DNA of 64,000 nucleotides from Pseudomonas multiresinivorans (GCF_012971725.1 NZ_CP048833.1:6014001-6078000); one strand, 5' to 3'. Counted from the first letter of the stretch, positions 26,320 to 35,714 are shown. Notes: a model not told the origin generated them from the sequence alone. Program-made: numbers and translations.

Positions 26320-26411
26320 GTAGGACCGAGGGGGACGCCCAGTTCTTGCTCGCGAACCGCACGACGATGAAGTGACCTGCCGAATCTGTTCGCGAGCAAG
26401 CTCGCTCCTAC
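26320..26411. repeat. REPIN (family A variant)
   Basis: The right arm is a normal family A REP (CGAGCAAGCTCGCTCCTAC). The left arm reads GTAGGACCGAG, then about 15 inserted bases starting GGGGACGCCC, then TTGCTCGCGAA. This is the same kind of insertion as in the element at 8144-8234. Confidence 0.85.
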
Positions 26412-26504
26412 AGGCCAATGCCGAATTCACCGACAAACCGATGCCCGTGAGATGGGGTGCATCCGTGCGACCCACGGACATCGGTCTGCTGGCGAAACCC
26501 TGTA

Positions 26505-26532
26505 GCGAGGCGGACCGCTGCGGCCGCCTCGC
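26505..26532. terminator. hairpin between convergent tatD and MCP genes
   Basis: GCGAGGCGG / CCGCCTCGC forms a perfect 9-bp stem with a 10-nt loop just downstream of the chemoreceptor stop. It has no T-tract, so its role as terminator is uncertain. Confidence 0.4.
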
Positions 26533-26543
26533 ACAACCCGAGA

Positions 26544-28574
26544 TCAGACGCGGAACGCGCCGATCAGCCGCTTGAGCTCCACCACCTGCCCGGCCAGTTC
26601 GCGGCTGGCGCGCTCGGTCTCGCTGGCACCTTCGGAGGTGCGCTCGCCGGCCTGGTTGATCTCGACGATGTTCTGGTCGATGTCGTGGGCCACAGCGGTC
26701 TGCTGTTCAGCGGCAGCGGCAATCTGCTGGTTCTGGTCGACGATGGCGCCGACCGCGCTGAGGATATTCTCCAGCGCCTGCTGCACCTGGGCCGACTGGC
26801 TGACGGTGCCATCGGCGGTCTGGTGGCTGCTGCCCATGGCCTTCACGGCTGCGCCCACGCCGTTCTGCAGGCGGGCAATCATCTGCTCGATCTCTTCGGT
26901 GGATTGCTGGGTGCGCTTGGCCAGGGTACGCACCTCATCGGCGACCACGGCGAAGCCCCGCCCCTGTTCTCCGGCACGCGCAGCCTCGATGGCGGCGTTA
27001 AGCGCCAGCAGGTTGGTCTGCTCGGCGATGCCCTTGATCACGTCCAGCACACGGCTGATCGAGGCGCTGTCGGCGGCCAGCTGGTTGATCACCGCCACCG
27101 ACTCGTCGATCTCCCCGGCCAAGCGCTGGATGCTGCCCACCTGGGACGCCACCAGGGCGCGGCCGCTGGTGGTTTCCTGGTTCACGTTGTGCGCGCTGCC
27201 CACCGCCACGGCGGCGCTGCGCGCGACCTCCTGGGCGGTTGCGGCCATCTGATTCATGGCCGTGGCAACCTGCTCGATCTGGTTGCGCTGACCGGCTACC
27301 GCCTGGTTGCTCTCGGCGGAAACCGACTCCACACGCACGGTCTGTCGCTCCACTTCGCTGACCGTGCGGCCGACCTGCTCGATCAGGTCGTGGATCTTCG
27401 ACACGGTCTGGTTGAAGGCATCGCCCAGCTCGCCCAGCTCGTCGCGACTCTGGGCCTGGAAGTTGACGGTCATGTCGCCGGCGGCGACGCGCTCCATCAT
27501 CTTGCCCAGGCTCTTGAGGGTGGTGCGGGTGGAGACGTAGAAGCCGCCGTAGAGGTAGACGATGGAAACGAACACCACCAGCAGCGCCACCACCAGCAGC
27601 ACCATCTGCCGCTGCTTGCTGGCCAGGCGTGCCTGCAACTGGCCGTCGAAGAACTGCAGGACATGGTCGTCCAGGCGATAGGTCTGCTCGATCGCCTTGC
27701 TGACCTGTTCGTAGAAGTCGAGCCAGGGCGTGTCGAGGGTGTCGGCCATCACCACCTTGTCCTCGAACAGCTTGCCCATGGCCTTGATCGTTTCGCGGCT
27801 GGCCTGGGCATCGGCGGACAGCGTGCTCTGCGCTGCAGCGCTGGCGCCCAGCGCTTCCTGCAGCTTGAGCCCGTATTCGGCGTGGAGCTTCTCCAGCTCC
27901 TGCAGCAGGTCATCGAGCTTGCTGCTGGTGGAGGAATTCAGGAAGCCCTGGCCCAGGGCGCTGGCGCCCATGGTGCGGCCCTGGCTGAGGGTCTCGGTCA
28001 CCTGGGGAGTGCCGGAGGTGATCAGTTCGGCCAACTGGCGCAGGTCGCGAGCGTCGTCCTGGCTCAGGCCAGCCTGGGACACCAGCAGCTTGTTGAAGAC
28101 CTGCACTTCGCTGAGCAGGCGCGCCGCCATGGCCGACTTGCTCTGCAGCGAGCCCTCGGCGTCGACACCCTTCAGGCTGGCGAGCAGCTCATCGCGCTTG
28201 GTATTGAACTCGGCGATCTGCTCGGCGTCCTGGGTGACCGGTTGCAGAGCTTCGATCTGCGCCTGCAGGTCCTTGTGCAACTGGCTGATGCGCGAGTCGA
28301 TACCGGAGGATTTGTTCGACTGGCCAAGCACCCCGTTGATCTGCAGCAGATCGTTGTAGGACTCGAGATGACGGCGCATCTGCAGTCCGTCGCCGATCAG
28401 CTGGAGGCTTTCCAGTTCGGCACGGGTACTGACGAACTGCCCGTAGGAGTCGCGCACCAGATAGAAGTTGGTAATCAGCATCGGCAGGAAAAACAGCACA
28501 CTGATCAGGCTGAACTTCATGCCGAAGCTCAGACGGTTCATCAGCGCGATGGCCGGATAGAGCACGGTCCTCAC
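26544..28574 (-). CDS. methyl-accepting chemotaxis protein
   Basis: A 676-residue inner-membrane chemoreceptor. It has TM1 near residues 18-37, a long periplasmic sensor region (about 40-320), TM2 near 323-346, a HAMP domain, then the cytoplasmic signalling region with the conserved hairpin tip EQTNLLALNAAIEAARAGEQ. No C-terminal CheR-binding pentapeptide is present. The GTG at 28574 is preferred over ATG 28541 because GGAG lies 9 bases upstream. It corresponds by position (next to ampE) to the receptor found beside ampDE in P. aeruginosa. Ligand unknown. Confidence 0.93.
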   Translation of the reverse strand: MRTVLYPAIALMNRLSFGMKFSLISVLFFLPMLITNFYLVRDSYGQFVSTRAELESLQLIGDGLQMRRHLESYNDLLQINGVLGQSNKSSGIDSRISQLHKDLQAQIEALQPVTQDAEQIAEFNTKRDELLASLKGVDAEGSLQSKSAMAARLLSEVQVFNKLLVSQAGLSQDDARDLRQLAELITSGTPQVTETLSQGRTMGASALGQGFLNSSTSSKLDDLLQELEKLHAEYGLKLQEALGASAAAQSTLSADAQASRETIKAMGKLFEDKVVMADTLDTPWLDFYEQVSKAIEQTYRLDDHVLQFFDGQLQARLASKQRQMVLLVVALLVVFVSIVYLYGGFYVSTRTTLKSLGKMMERVAAGDMTVNFQAQSRDELGELGDAFNQTVSKIHDLIEQVGRTVSEVERQTVRVESVSAESNQAVAGQRNQIEQVATAMNQMAATAQEVARSAAVAVGSAHNVNQETTSGRALVASQVGSIQRLAGEIDESVAVINQLAADSASISRVLDVIKGIAEQTNLLALNAAIEAARAGEQGRGFAVVADEVRTLAKRTQQSTEEIEQMIARLQNGVGAAVKAMGSSHQTADGTVSQSAQVQQALENILSAVGAIVDQNQQIAAAAEQQTAVAHDIDQNIVEINQAGERTSEGASETERASRELAGQVVELKRLIGAFRV

Positions 28575-28800
28575 GAAAGACGTCTCCTGTTCCCGTTATT
28601 GTTATGTCGCTTGTCGGGGATGGTGCGGCGCGCCCCTGGACGGGTCGTCGCCGCGTGCGCTCACCGGAGCGGCCACTGACATGCAGCGGCCGTCGCCTCA
28701 CGCTTCGAGTTCGATGTGTACCTGATATCGGCGGGGAGTTCTGTAACTTAAGGTTAAAATGCCATCATCGGACCGGCGGCACCCGGCCCGATTCGCAGGA

Positions 28801-29643
28801 TCAGAGCAGCAACGCCCAGATGGCGAAGACTGCGTACCAGAGCACGGCAGAGCGCACCAGCAGCTGCCACAGCGCGTCCAGACTGGCGACGCCCTTGGCG
28901 CCCAGCCCGCCTTCGTTGAAGTCTTCGGCGACATAGCCCGCACGCGCCAGCAGACGAGCGGCAGGTACGTCCCAGGCCAGCAGGTCATGCAGCAGCGTGC
29001 GGGTCACCGCGACGAAGTTGCCGACCAGGGCAAAACTCAGCACCAGCGCTCGCGACGGCAACCAGTCGAAGGCATGCCTCAGTTGCGCGGCACGCTCGCG
29101 CAGCACCGGCTGGCGCCCCTGTTCGGCGGCAATGGCGAGCAGCCGGTAGGCCAGCGCGGCCACCGGGCCGAGCAGCGCATACCAGAAGATCACCGCGAAG
29201 AAGGCCTGGTAGGCCTCCCACACCAGCGTGCCCTGCACGACGGCGAGCAGATCATCATCACCATCGGCCTGCACCTGCACGCCGAGGTCGCGCTCGGCGA
29301 CATGGTAGGCGGCCTGGGCATCCTCACGGCGCCAGGCATCGCGGAACGGCCCGATGGCTCGCAGCACGTCGCCGCGCCCCAGGCTCCAGACCAGCACCAG
29401 CAACTGCACCGGCAGCGCCAGCAGACCGTAGGCCACCGGCTCGAGGACAGTCAGCAGCAGCGCCAGCAACAACAGCGGCGGCAGGATCGCCACCAGCAGT
29501 CCGAGCCAGGGTTGCGCCAGCAGCGATTTGACGCCGCCCACGCTATCCAGCCAGCCGAGCCACCAGCCGTCACGCTGCACCCGCGCACGCCAGCTGGAGA
29601 ACTTCTCGACCAGCAGGACCAGCAACAGCACCAGGAAACTCAT
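28801..29643 (-). CDS. ampE: AmpE membrane protein
   Basis: A 280-residue inner-membrane protein with about four hydrophobic segments and the CobD/CbiB-like fold assigned to AmpE. It is coupled to ampD by a 4-base ATGA overlap. The family is linked to beta-lactamase induction and peptidoglycan recycling, but its precise activity is not established. Confidence 0.92.
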   Translation of the reverse strand: MSFLVLLLVLLVEKFSSWRARVQRDGWWLGWLDSVGGVKSLLAQPWLGLLVAILPPLLLLALLLTVLEPVAYGLLALPVQLLVLVWSLGRGDVLRAIGPFRDAWRREDAQAAYHVAERDLGVQVQADGDDDLLAVVQGTLVWEAYQAFFAVIFWYALLGPVAALAYRLLAIAAEQGRQPVLRERAAQLRHAFDWLPSRALVLSFALVGNFVAVTRTLLHDLLAWDVPAARLLARAGYVAEDFNEGGLGAKGVASLDALWQLLVRSAVLWYAVFAIWALLL

Positions 29644-30206
29644 GTCGACTCCTTCTTCGCACCGATGTCAGCCAGGAAGCGCGCCCAGTCGAACGCCTCG
29701 CCGGGGTCGGTCTTGCGCTCCGGCGCGATGTCGCAATGCCCCTGGATGCGCTCCGCCGTGATCGCGGGATAAACCTTGCGCAGCTGCCGTGTCAGCTCGG
29801 CCAGCACTTCGTACTGGCGGTCGCTGTAGGGCTCGATGTCGGTACCTTCCAGTTCGATACCGATGGAGAAATCGTTGCAGTTCTCCCGCCCATCGAACGT
29901 CGACACGCCGGCATGCCAGGCGCGCGAGTTGCAGGAGACGAACTGGAACAGCGAGCCGTCGCGCTCGATGAGGAAATGCGCGGACACCGTCAGGCTGCAG
30001 ATGCTGGCGAAGTAGGGATGCTCGTCGGCGTCCAGGCGGTTCTGGAAGAACTCCTGCACCTTGCAGGTGCCGAACTGGCCGGGCGGCAGGCTGATGTTGT
30101 GGATGACCAGCAGCGAGACTTCCTCGCCATCGGGGCGGGCGTTGAAGTTCGGCGAGGGACAGCGCTGGGCGTCTAGGCACCAGCCGGATTCGGGGTCGAT
30201 CTGCAT
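29640..30206 (-). CDS. ampD: 1,6-anhydro-MurNAc-L-alanine amidase AmpD
   Basis: Cytoplasmic zinc amidase (188 residues) that cleaves the peptide from anhydro-muropeptides during cell-wall recycling; its loss derepresses AmpC beta-lactamase in related species. Zinc ligands fit H36 (LVIHNIS), H157 (GHCDIAP) and D167, with K165 and E118 as catalytic candidates. The ATG at 30206 follows AAGGAG at 5 bases. No damage to the active site is seen. Confidence 0.95.
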   Translation of the reverse strand: MQIDPESGWCLDAQRCPSPNFNARPDGEEVSLLVIHNISLPPGQFGTCKVQEFFQNRLDADEHPYFASICSLTVSAHFLIERDGSLFQFVSCNSRAWHAGVSTFDGRENCNDFSIGIELEGTDIEPYSDRQYEVLAELTRQLRKVYPAITAERIQGHCDIAPERKTDPGEAFDWARFLADIGAKKEST

Positions 30207-30281
30207 GGAGACTCCTTGGCAGAGTCCCACTCTAAAGCAGGCGACGGGGGAAATGCACCCGCTGGCACGCGGCCAGCGGAC

Positions 30282-32579
30282 TCAGGCGTTCTTCAGGCGG
30301 CGCAGGTTGCCGATTACCGACTCCAGGGCGCGGTCGAACAGCAGTGCATCGTCGAGCAGGCGCACGGCGTTGCGGCGGAACTCGACCGCCAGGCTCATGC
30401 GGGTCTTTTCCAGCACCTTCATGCCGGTGCGGTTGACGAAGATGTAGCGGCCGCTCGGGCGGATGACCGCAGCCAGCTTGCAGCGCAGTTTGTGCTCTTC
30501 GTCTTCCTGGATTTCCACCCAGCTGCCGACACGCAGGTCATCGACCTTGCGCAGCGATTCGTCGTCATCGGCGAAGGCCTCTTCGGGCTCCACCGCGCGG
30601 GCTGGTTCCGGCGAGGCGAGAACGATTTCCTCGACCACGGCGACCATGGCCGGCTGCGCAGCGGCAGGCGCGACAGCCGCCGGCGCGTCCAGCGGATCGT
30701 CCAGCAGCGGCAGGTCGTCTTCCAGGTCGAGCAGCGGGGCTTCCTCGACCTGCTTGTAACGCTGGAAGGCCTGCACGTGCAGCCCTTCCAGGCGGCTGAA
30801 GAATTCGCCGGTGGAGAACGGATCGAAGGCGGCCGAAGCCAGGCCTTCGCGCAGCGACTTGAGCAGCTGCGGGACCATTTCCAGCAGACGCAGGCGCGAG
30901 TCCGGGTCCTCGTGGGGCTCCACGCTCCAGATCAGGTCGTCCATGGTCGCCAGGGCGGCTTCCCACTCGGCGGAATGGGTGCCGTGCTTCAGGCAGGTCA
31001 GCAACAGGACCTGGCTCCAGGCTTCCTGCAGCAGGCGCACCACCACTTCGGGCAGGGTACGGCCGAGCAGGCGCTCATTGAGCACACCTTCCACGTCCTG
31101 GCGGGCCAGTTCGGCGCGGGCGCGGCCTTCCTCGGCATCGCGGGTGCGCTGCTCCAGCAGGTCGCTGCGGCGACGCTCATCGCCGGTAAAGGAGATGAAC
31201 TCGTCGAGCAGTTCGGAGAAGATCGCCGGGTCGTCGACGAAGTCGTTCAGCAGGCGCATCACCACCTGCTCGATCTTCTGGTACAGCTGGTCGCGCTGGC
31301 CGTCGGACTGCTCGGCCCAGCCCAGGGCGGCCGAAGCGATCTCGTTGAGCAGGCGACGCGCCGGATGGCTGCCACGGTTGAAGAAGGTCTTGTCGAGCAC
31401 CGCGACCTTGAGCATCGGGATCTGCATGCGGCCGATCAGGGCCTTGAGCGAATCCGGCAGGGTGCGGTCGTCGAGGATGAATTCGAAGAGCATGGAGACG
31501 AGGTTGATGACGTCCTCGTCCACCTGGCCGACCACACGGGAACGGCCGCTCTTGCTGCTGACGCGGGTCAGCAGGTGGTCCAGGTGCTGGCGCACATCGA
31601 TCTCATCGATGCTCTGCGCCGGCAGGTGGGACTGCAAGTGGGACAGCAGGCGCATCAGGTCGTTGCTGGAAATCGGTACCGCATCGGCAGGCATCGGGCG
31701 TGCCGGGGCTGCGCTGCCGCGAACCTGCGAGAGCAGATCGCGCAGGGCCGCGAAGGCCGCCTGGCTGTCGGCGTCCATGTACTGGCCAGCGCCGGCTTGT
31801 TCGCCGGCCTCGGCGGCAGCAGCGGCGGCCGGAGCGGCGCCCTGGCTGCTGGGCACCGTACGTTGCGGCGGGCGACGCAGCGGAACAGACTTGAGCTCCG
31901 GCAGCACGTTCAGGGCAATCAGTGTCTGGTTGGCTTCCGCGTACAGGTGCTCGGCATCAGCCAGCACGTACTTCTCGAAGAGCTTGAGGATGATCAGCTT
32001 GACCTTGATCTCCACACCCAGGCCGCGGCATGCCTCGAGGAAGGCCTCGCAGAGCTGGCGCGGGCCGAGCGGGTTGGTCTTGTCCTCGACCTTCTTGCTG
32101 ACCAGGGTATTGAAACGGGTGGTGAGGTGAGTGAGGGCGACGCCGTCGCGGCTCATCACCTTGGCAACCATGGCATCCAGGGCGACGGACTCTTCCAGTT
32201 CGTCGTTCTGCACCAGGGTGAGATTCTCGTAGGAAACCGTATCCAGCGCCGGCGCGCGGCCGATTTCATACTGGTTCAGGTTGGCAAAGCTTTCGAAGAC
32301 CTTCTGCAGGAAGCCACGCTCGATACCCTTGCGCTTCAGGCGCAGGTCACGCATGGCCTCGAAGTAGGCGCTCTGTTCGGCGTTGTTGGCGGCGCGATCG
32401 GCCATCTCGAACAGGGTATCGTCGGCGTTGTCGAACAGGGCCTGCATGGCATGACGCAACTGGACGGCGACCTTGTCGCGGACAGCGACGAGCCCCGCCG
32501 GAACGCGTCCAGCGAACGAAGTCTGCGAGGATTCCGTGGCCGGCTTGTTCAGCGGCACTACGTTCGCGTCGTTCTGCAT
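30282..32579 (-). CDS. DUF1631 family protein
   Basis: A 765-residue, mostly helical cytoplasmic protein of the DUF1631 family, found in the same place between ampD and nadC in P. aeruginosa. The last ~130 residues contain a beta-rich stretch (LRVGSWVEIQEDEEHKLRCK...IFVNRTGMK) that resembles PilZ-type folds; this is a visual impression only. Low-complexity Ala-rich linkers occur near residues 255-280 and 640-670. ATG 32579 is preceded by AGGAG. No function is assigned, but proximity to pil genes and a c-di-GMP-like domain shape are worth testing. Confidence 0.8.
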   Translation of the reverse strand: MQNDANVVPLNKPATESSQTSFAGRVPAGLVAVRDKVAVQLRHAMQALFDNADDTLFEMADRAANNAEQSAYFEAMRDLRLKRKGIERGFLQKVFESFANLNQYEIGRAPALDTVSYENLTLVQNDELEESVALDAMVAKVMSRDGVALTHLTTRFNTLVSKKVEDKTNPLGPRQLCEAFLEACRGLGVEIKVKLIILKLFEKYVLADAEHLYAEANQTLIALNVLPELKSVPLRRPPQRTVPSSQGAAPAAAAAAEAGEQAGAGQYMDADSQAAFAALRDLLSQVRGSAAPARPMPADAVPISSNDLMRLLSHLQSHLPAQSIDEIDVRQHLDHLLTRVSSKSGRSRVVGQVDEDVINLVSMLFEFILDDRTLPDSLKALIGRMQIPMLKVAVLDKTFFNRGSHPARRLLNEIASAALGWAEQSDGQRDQLYQKIEQVVMRLLNDFVDDPAIFSELLDEFISFTGDERRRSDLLEQRTRDAEEGRARAELARQDVEGVLNERLLGRTLPEVVVRLLQEAWSQVLLLTCLKHGTHSAEWEAALATMDDLIWSVEPHEDPDSRLRLLEMVPQLLKSLREGLASAAFDPFSTGEFFSRLEGLHVQAFQRYKQVEEAPLLDLEDDLPLLDDPLDAPAAVAPAAAQPAMVAVVEEIVLASPEPARAVEPEEAFADDDESLRKVDDLRVGSWVEIQEDEEHKLRCKLAAVIRPSGRYIFVNRTGMKVLEKTRMSLAVEFRRNAVRLLDDALLFDRALESVIGNLRRLKNA

Positions 32580-32683
32580 CGCAAGTCTCCTGCCGTCAGA
32601 CCTGGCTGGCGGCACCAACAGTCATCGAGGCGTCATCCATAACGTCAATTTAGTGGCGTCAAAAAGCGGAAAGATTCAACGTC

Positions 32684-32711
32684 ATTATAGGGAAGCTTCT
32701 TACACAACCAA
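32684..32711 (-). promoter_or_regulatory. candidate promoter of DUF1631 gene
   Basis: On the minus strand a perfect TATAAT (32684-32689) lies 16 bases from a weak -35 (TTGGTT). It is about 105 bases upstream of the DUF1631 start. Confidence 0.45.
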
Positions 32712-32825
32712 GAGACATTTCACGCATTCTTGAAGAAATTCACAGAGCAGTAGGCACCGTCCGTCCGACAGATCACGCGACAAGACAAAAAATGGCACTC
32801 CCTGCACGCCACGCGCCGCCGCCCG

Positions 32826-32831
32826 TATAAT
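32826..32831 (+). promoter_or_regulatory. -10 box of nadC promoter
   Basis: A perfect TATAAT 27 bases upstream of the nadC ATG. The -35 region is poor (CTGCAC). Confidence 0.5.
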
Positions 32832-32857
32832 CGCGACACTGCGAACAGGAGCCTTGC

Positions 32858-33703
32858 ATGCCGAACCTCACCCTCGCCGAGCTTTCCGGGGAAATCCAGG
32901 CCAACGTCCGTGCCGCCCTGGCCGAAGACGTCGGTAGCGGCGACATCACCGCCCAACTGATCCCCGCCGAGCGCGCCGCCAGCGCCCGCATCATCACCCG
33001 CGAGAACGCCACCCTCGCCGGTACCGCCTGGGTCGACGAGGTATTCCGCCAGGTCGATCCGCGCGTGCAGGTGAAATGGCAAGTCAGCGATGGCGAGCAA
33101 GTCAGCGCCGACCAGACCCTGTTCACCCTGGAAGGCCCCGCCCGCGCTCTGCTCACCGGCGAGCGCAGCGCCCTGAACTTCCTCCAGCTGCTCTCCGGCA
33201 CCGCAACCCGCGCTCGCCACTACGCCAACCTAGTGGACGGCACCGGCGTGAAGCTGCTCGACACCCGCAAGACCCTGCCCGGCCTGCGCCTGGCGCAGAA
33301 GTACGCGATCACCTGCGGCGGTTGCCATAACCACCGTATCGGCCTGTACGACGCCTTCCTGATCAAGGAAAACCACATCGCCGCCTGCGGCGGCATCGCC
33401 CAGGCCATCGCCGCCGCCCAGCGGATCGCCCCAGGCAAGCCGGTGGAAATCGAGGTGGAAGACCTGGAGGAGCTGCGCCAGGCACTGGACGCCGGCGCCG
33501 ACATCGTCATGCTCGACGAGCTGAGCCTGGACGACATGCGCACCGCCGTCGCCCTCACCGCCGGCCGCGCCAAGCTGGAAGCCTCGGGCGGCATCACCGA
33601 GAGCACCCTGCGCACCATCGCCGAGACCGGCGTGGACTACATCTCCATCGGTACCCTGACCAAGGACGTCAAGGCGCTGGACCTGTCGATGCGCCTGAGC
33701 TAG
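32858..33703 (+). CDS. nadC: nicotinate-nucleotide pyrophosphorylase
   Basis: Quinolinate phosphoribosyltransferase, 281 residues, the third step of de novo NAD synthesis: quinolinate plus PRPP gives nicotinate mononucleotide. Typical motifs are DVGSGDIT near the N-terminus, LLDTRKTLPGLR, and the C-terminal barrel EASGGI and YISIGTLTKD. The ATG follows an AGGAG ribosome site. Its position before the pilin locus matches P. aeruginosa. Confidence 0.95.
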   Translation: MPNLTLAELSGEIQANVRAALAEDVGSGDITAQLIPAERAASARIITRENATLAGTAWVDEVFRQVDPRVQVKWQVSDGEQVSADQTLFTLEGPARALLTGERSALNFLQLLSGTATRARHYANLVDGTGVKLLDTRKTLPGLRLAQKYAITCGGCHNHRIGLYDAFLIKENHIAACGGIAQAIAAAQRIAPGKPVEIEVEDLEELRQALDAGADIVMLDELSLDDMRTAVALTAGRAKLEASGGITESTLRTIAETGVDYISIGTLTKDVKALDLSMRLS

Positions 33704-33748
33704 TAATCGCCCCGGCAGGCGCGCCTGCCCTCGCCTACGCTTCCAGCC

Positions 33749-33774
33749 AAGCGCCTGAATTTACCTAGGCGCTT
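33749..33774 (+). terminator. hairpin between nadC and galE
   Basis: AAGCGCCT / AGGCGCTT forms an 8-bp stem around a 10-nt AT-rich loop, followed only by TCC. It may be a weak terminator of nadC. Confidence 0.4.
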
Positions 33775-33806
33775 TCCTACAGCTGGCGAAAGGAGGCACT
33801 GGCGCA

Positions 33807-34823
33807 ATGGCGGGCAAGATTCTGCTGACCGGGGGCTGCGGCTATATCGGCTCCCATATCTGTCTGGAACTGATCGAACAGGGTTATCGGCCCGTTGTGC
33901 TCGACAACCTGAGCAACAGCTCGCCCGTCCCGCTACAGCGCATCGAGCAGCTCACCGGACAGAGCATTCCCTTCGTCAGGGGCGACGTCCGCGACGAGAT
34001 CACCCTCGACCGGCTGTTCAACGAATACGCCATCGACGCGGCCATCCACCTCGCCGGCGTCAAATCCGTCGCCGAATCGGTGGCCGACCCTATCGCTTAC
34101 TACCAGACCAACTTCACGGGCACCGTCACCCTGTGCCAGGTCATGCAACGCCATGGCGTGAAGCGCTTCATCTATAGCTCTTCGGCCACGGTGTACGGCC
34201 TGGCGGCCGAGAGCCCGATCCGAGAAGACGCACCCACTGGCCCCGCCAGCCCCTATGGCCAGTCCAAGCTGATGGCGGAAATCGCCCTGCGCGACATCGC
34301 CCATGCCGACCCGCAGTGGACCATGGCCATCCTGCGCTACTTCAATCCGGTGGGTGCCCACGCCAGCGGGCGCATCGGCGAAGATCCCAACGGCATCCCC
34401 AACAACCTGATGCCCTACGTCTCCCAGGTCGCCACCGGCAAGCAGCCTTTCATCCGCGTATTCGGCAACGACTACCCCACCCCGGACGGCACCGGCGTGC
34501 GCGACTACCTGCACGTCGTCGACCTGGCCAACGCCCACCTCAGCGCCCTGCGCTGGCTGGACGGCGCCAGCGGCGCAAAGACCTTCAACATCGGCACCGG
34601 CCGCGGCTACAGCGTGCTGGAAATCATCCGCGCCTATGAAAAAGCCTGCGGCCGCGAACTCCCCTTCCAGTTCCTGCCCCGCCGCGACGGCGACATCGCC
34701 AGCTACCACGCCGACCCGACCCTGGCGGGCGCAGAGCTGCACTGGAATGCCGCGCGCGATATCGAAGACATGTGCCGCGACGCCTGGAACTGGCAGAGCC
34801 AGAACCCCAGCGGCTACGCCTGA
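33807..34823 (+). CDS. galE: UDP-glucose 4-epimerase
   Basis: NAD-dependent short-chain dehydrogenase of 338 residues interconverting UDP-glucose and UDP-galactose. It shows the Rossmann motif GGCGYIGSH (9-17) and the catalytic Y150-x3-K in PYGQSK, and a strong AAAGGAGG ribosome site. A galE at this place, between nadC and the tRNA-Thr/pilin locus, is not part of the P. aeruginosa order I know. It may serve LPS or exopolysaccharide sugars, or glycosylation of surface structures. It ends at a bidirectional terminator. Confidence 0.93.
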   Translation: MAGKILLTGGCGYIGSHICLELIEQGYRPVVLDNLSNSSPVPLQRIEQLTGQSIPFVRGDVRDEITLDRLFNEYAIDAAIHLAGVKSVAESVADPIAYYQTNFTGTVTLCQVMQRHGVKRFIYSSSATVYGLAAESPIREDAPTGPASPYGQSKLMAEIALRDIAHADPQWTMAILRYFNPVGAHASGRIGEDPNGIPNNLMPYVSQVATGKQPFIRVFGNDYPTPDGTGVRDYLHVVDLANAHLSALRWLDGASGAKTFNIGTGRGYSVLEIIRAYEKACGRELPFQFLPRRDGDIASYHADPTLAGAELHWNAARDIEDMCRDAWNWQSQNPSGYA

Positions 34824-34844
34824 CTTTTCCTTGAATCGGAAAAC

Positions 34845-34874
34845 AAAAAGCCCCGCTCGAAAGCGGGGCTTTTT
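34845..34874. terminator. bidirectional terminator galE / tRNA-Thr
   Basis: AAAAAGCCCCGCT-CGAA-AGCGGGGCTTTTT: a perfect 13-bp stem with A and T tracts, serving galE from the left and tRNA-Thr from the right. Confidence 0.9.
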
Positions 34875-34882
34875 GCTGAAGA

Positions 34883-34958
34883 TGGTGCCGGTAAGAGGAA
34901 TCGAACCCCCGACCTTCTCATTACGAATGAGCTGCTCTACCGACTGAGCTACACCGGC
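34883..34958 (-). tRNA. tRNA-Thr (anticodon CGT)
   Basis: A 76-nt cloverleaf on the minus strand, starting GCCGGTGTAGCTCAG and ending in an encoded CCA. The anticodon stem CTCAT/ATGAG encloses TTCGTAA, so the anticodon is CGU (Thr, ACG codons). The T-arm GGTTCGATTCC is present. In P. aeruginosa a tRNA-Thr borders the exchangeable pilin cassette. Confidence 0.95.
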
Positions 34959-35024
34959 GGCGGTGCGGAGGCTAACACTCCTCCGACAGGGGAATCAATT
35001 CATTGGCAACGAACGGAGCACTGT

Positions 35025-35714
35025 TCAGCGATCAAGTGCGAAATCTGAGAAACGCTGGCTGTCCGGATCGAAACAGGCATGGCCCTGGCGATACACCGAC
35101 TCCAGATCAACTCTGATGCAAGGCTCCTGTGATTTGGCATGGAGCATCGGTATTGCTGCCGAACCACGCGGCAATTCACGGTAGAGCTCCGTGCGAAACT
35201 GCACTGGCTTCTCCCCGTTCAACAGCCCTTTTACATGCTGATTCAGGAATGCCATTTTTTCCTGCGGCACGGGCACGTAGACCAGAGAAGGGGTAAAGCC
35301 CGAGTAACCGTCGATATCTTTGGAATTCACACCGGCGTCCACCATACCCTCCCGGTTAAGGGCATAAAAGGTGTCGAAAACCTGCACAACCACGATCGGT
35401 CGAGAATAGAAGATGGTATAGACCCCACCCAGCAAACAGAGCAACTGTACCGTCGCAATGATCCCCAAGTCCCGCGTCAGCTCGCGGATTGGCTTGGCGC
35501 GGTTGAATACGATCAGGGTCAGCGTGGGCCCCAGCACCAGATCGACCGCCACGAGAATGCGCATGCCTTCCCATCCGCCAGCGGCATCGAACAGAGCGCC
35601 GGGGAACCAGCAGAAATACATCACGCCGGTAATGATCAGCAGCAGAACGAAGCTGATTGCCAGATGATAAAGAAATGCGATCCAACGATTGCGCGGCAAG
35701 GCCACCCACTGCAT
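35025..35714 (-). CDS. type IV pilin accessory protein (TfpZ-like)
   Basis: A 229-residue membrane protein with three N-terminal hydrophobic segments (about 12-35, 48-66, 78-103) and a soluble C-terminal half. It resembles the FimB/TfpX/TfpY/TfpZ pilin accessory proteins that lie next to certain pilA alleles in P. aeruginosa and modulate pilin assembly. The ATG has GGAG 5 bases upstream. It lies downstream of pilA on the same strand, behind the pilA terminator, so it is probably expressed by read-through or its own promoter. It is noticeably AT-richer than its neighbours, as expected for an exchanged cassette. Which Tfp class it belongs to needs alignment. Confidence 0.8.
   Translation of the reverse strand: MQWVALPRNRWIAFLYHLAISFVLLLIITGVMYFCWFPGALFDAAGGWEGMRILVAVDLVLGPTLTLIVFNRAKPIRELTRDLGIIATVQLLCLLGGVYTIFYSRPIVVVQVFDTFYALNREGMVDAGVNSKDIDGYSGFTPSLVYVPVPQEKMAFLNQHVKGLLNGEKPVQFRTELYRELPRGSAAIPMLHAKSQEPCIRVDLESVYRQGHACFDPDSQRFSDFALDR

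Noticed and set aside
34883..35714. Integrated element at the tRNA-Thr
   Set aside because: No integrase and no direct repeat of the tRNA 3' end was seen; the arrangement fits a homologous pilin cassette exchange.
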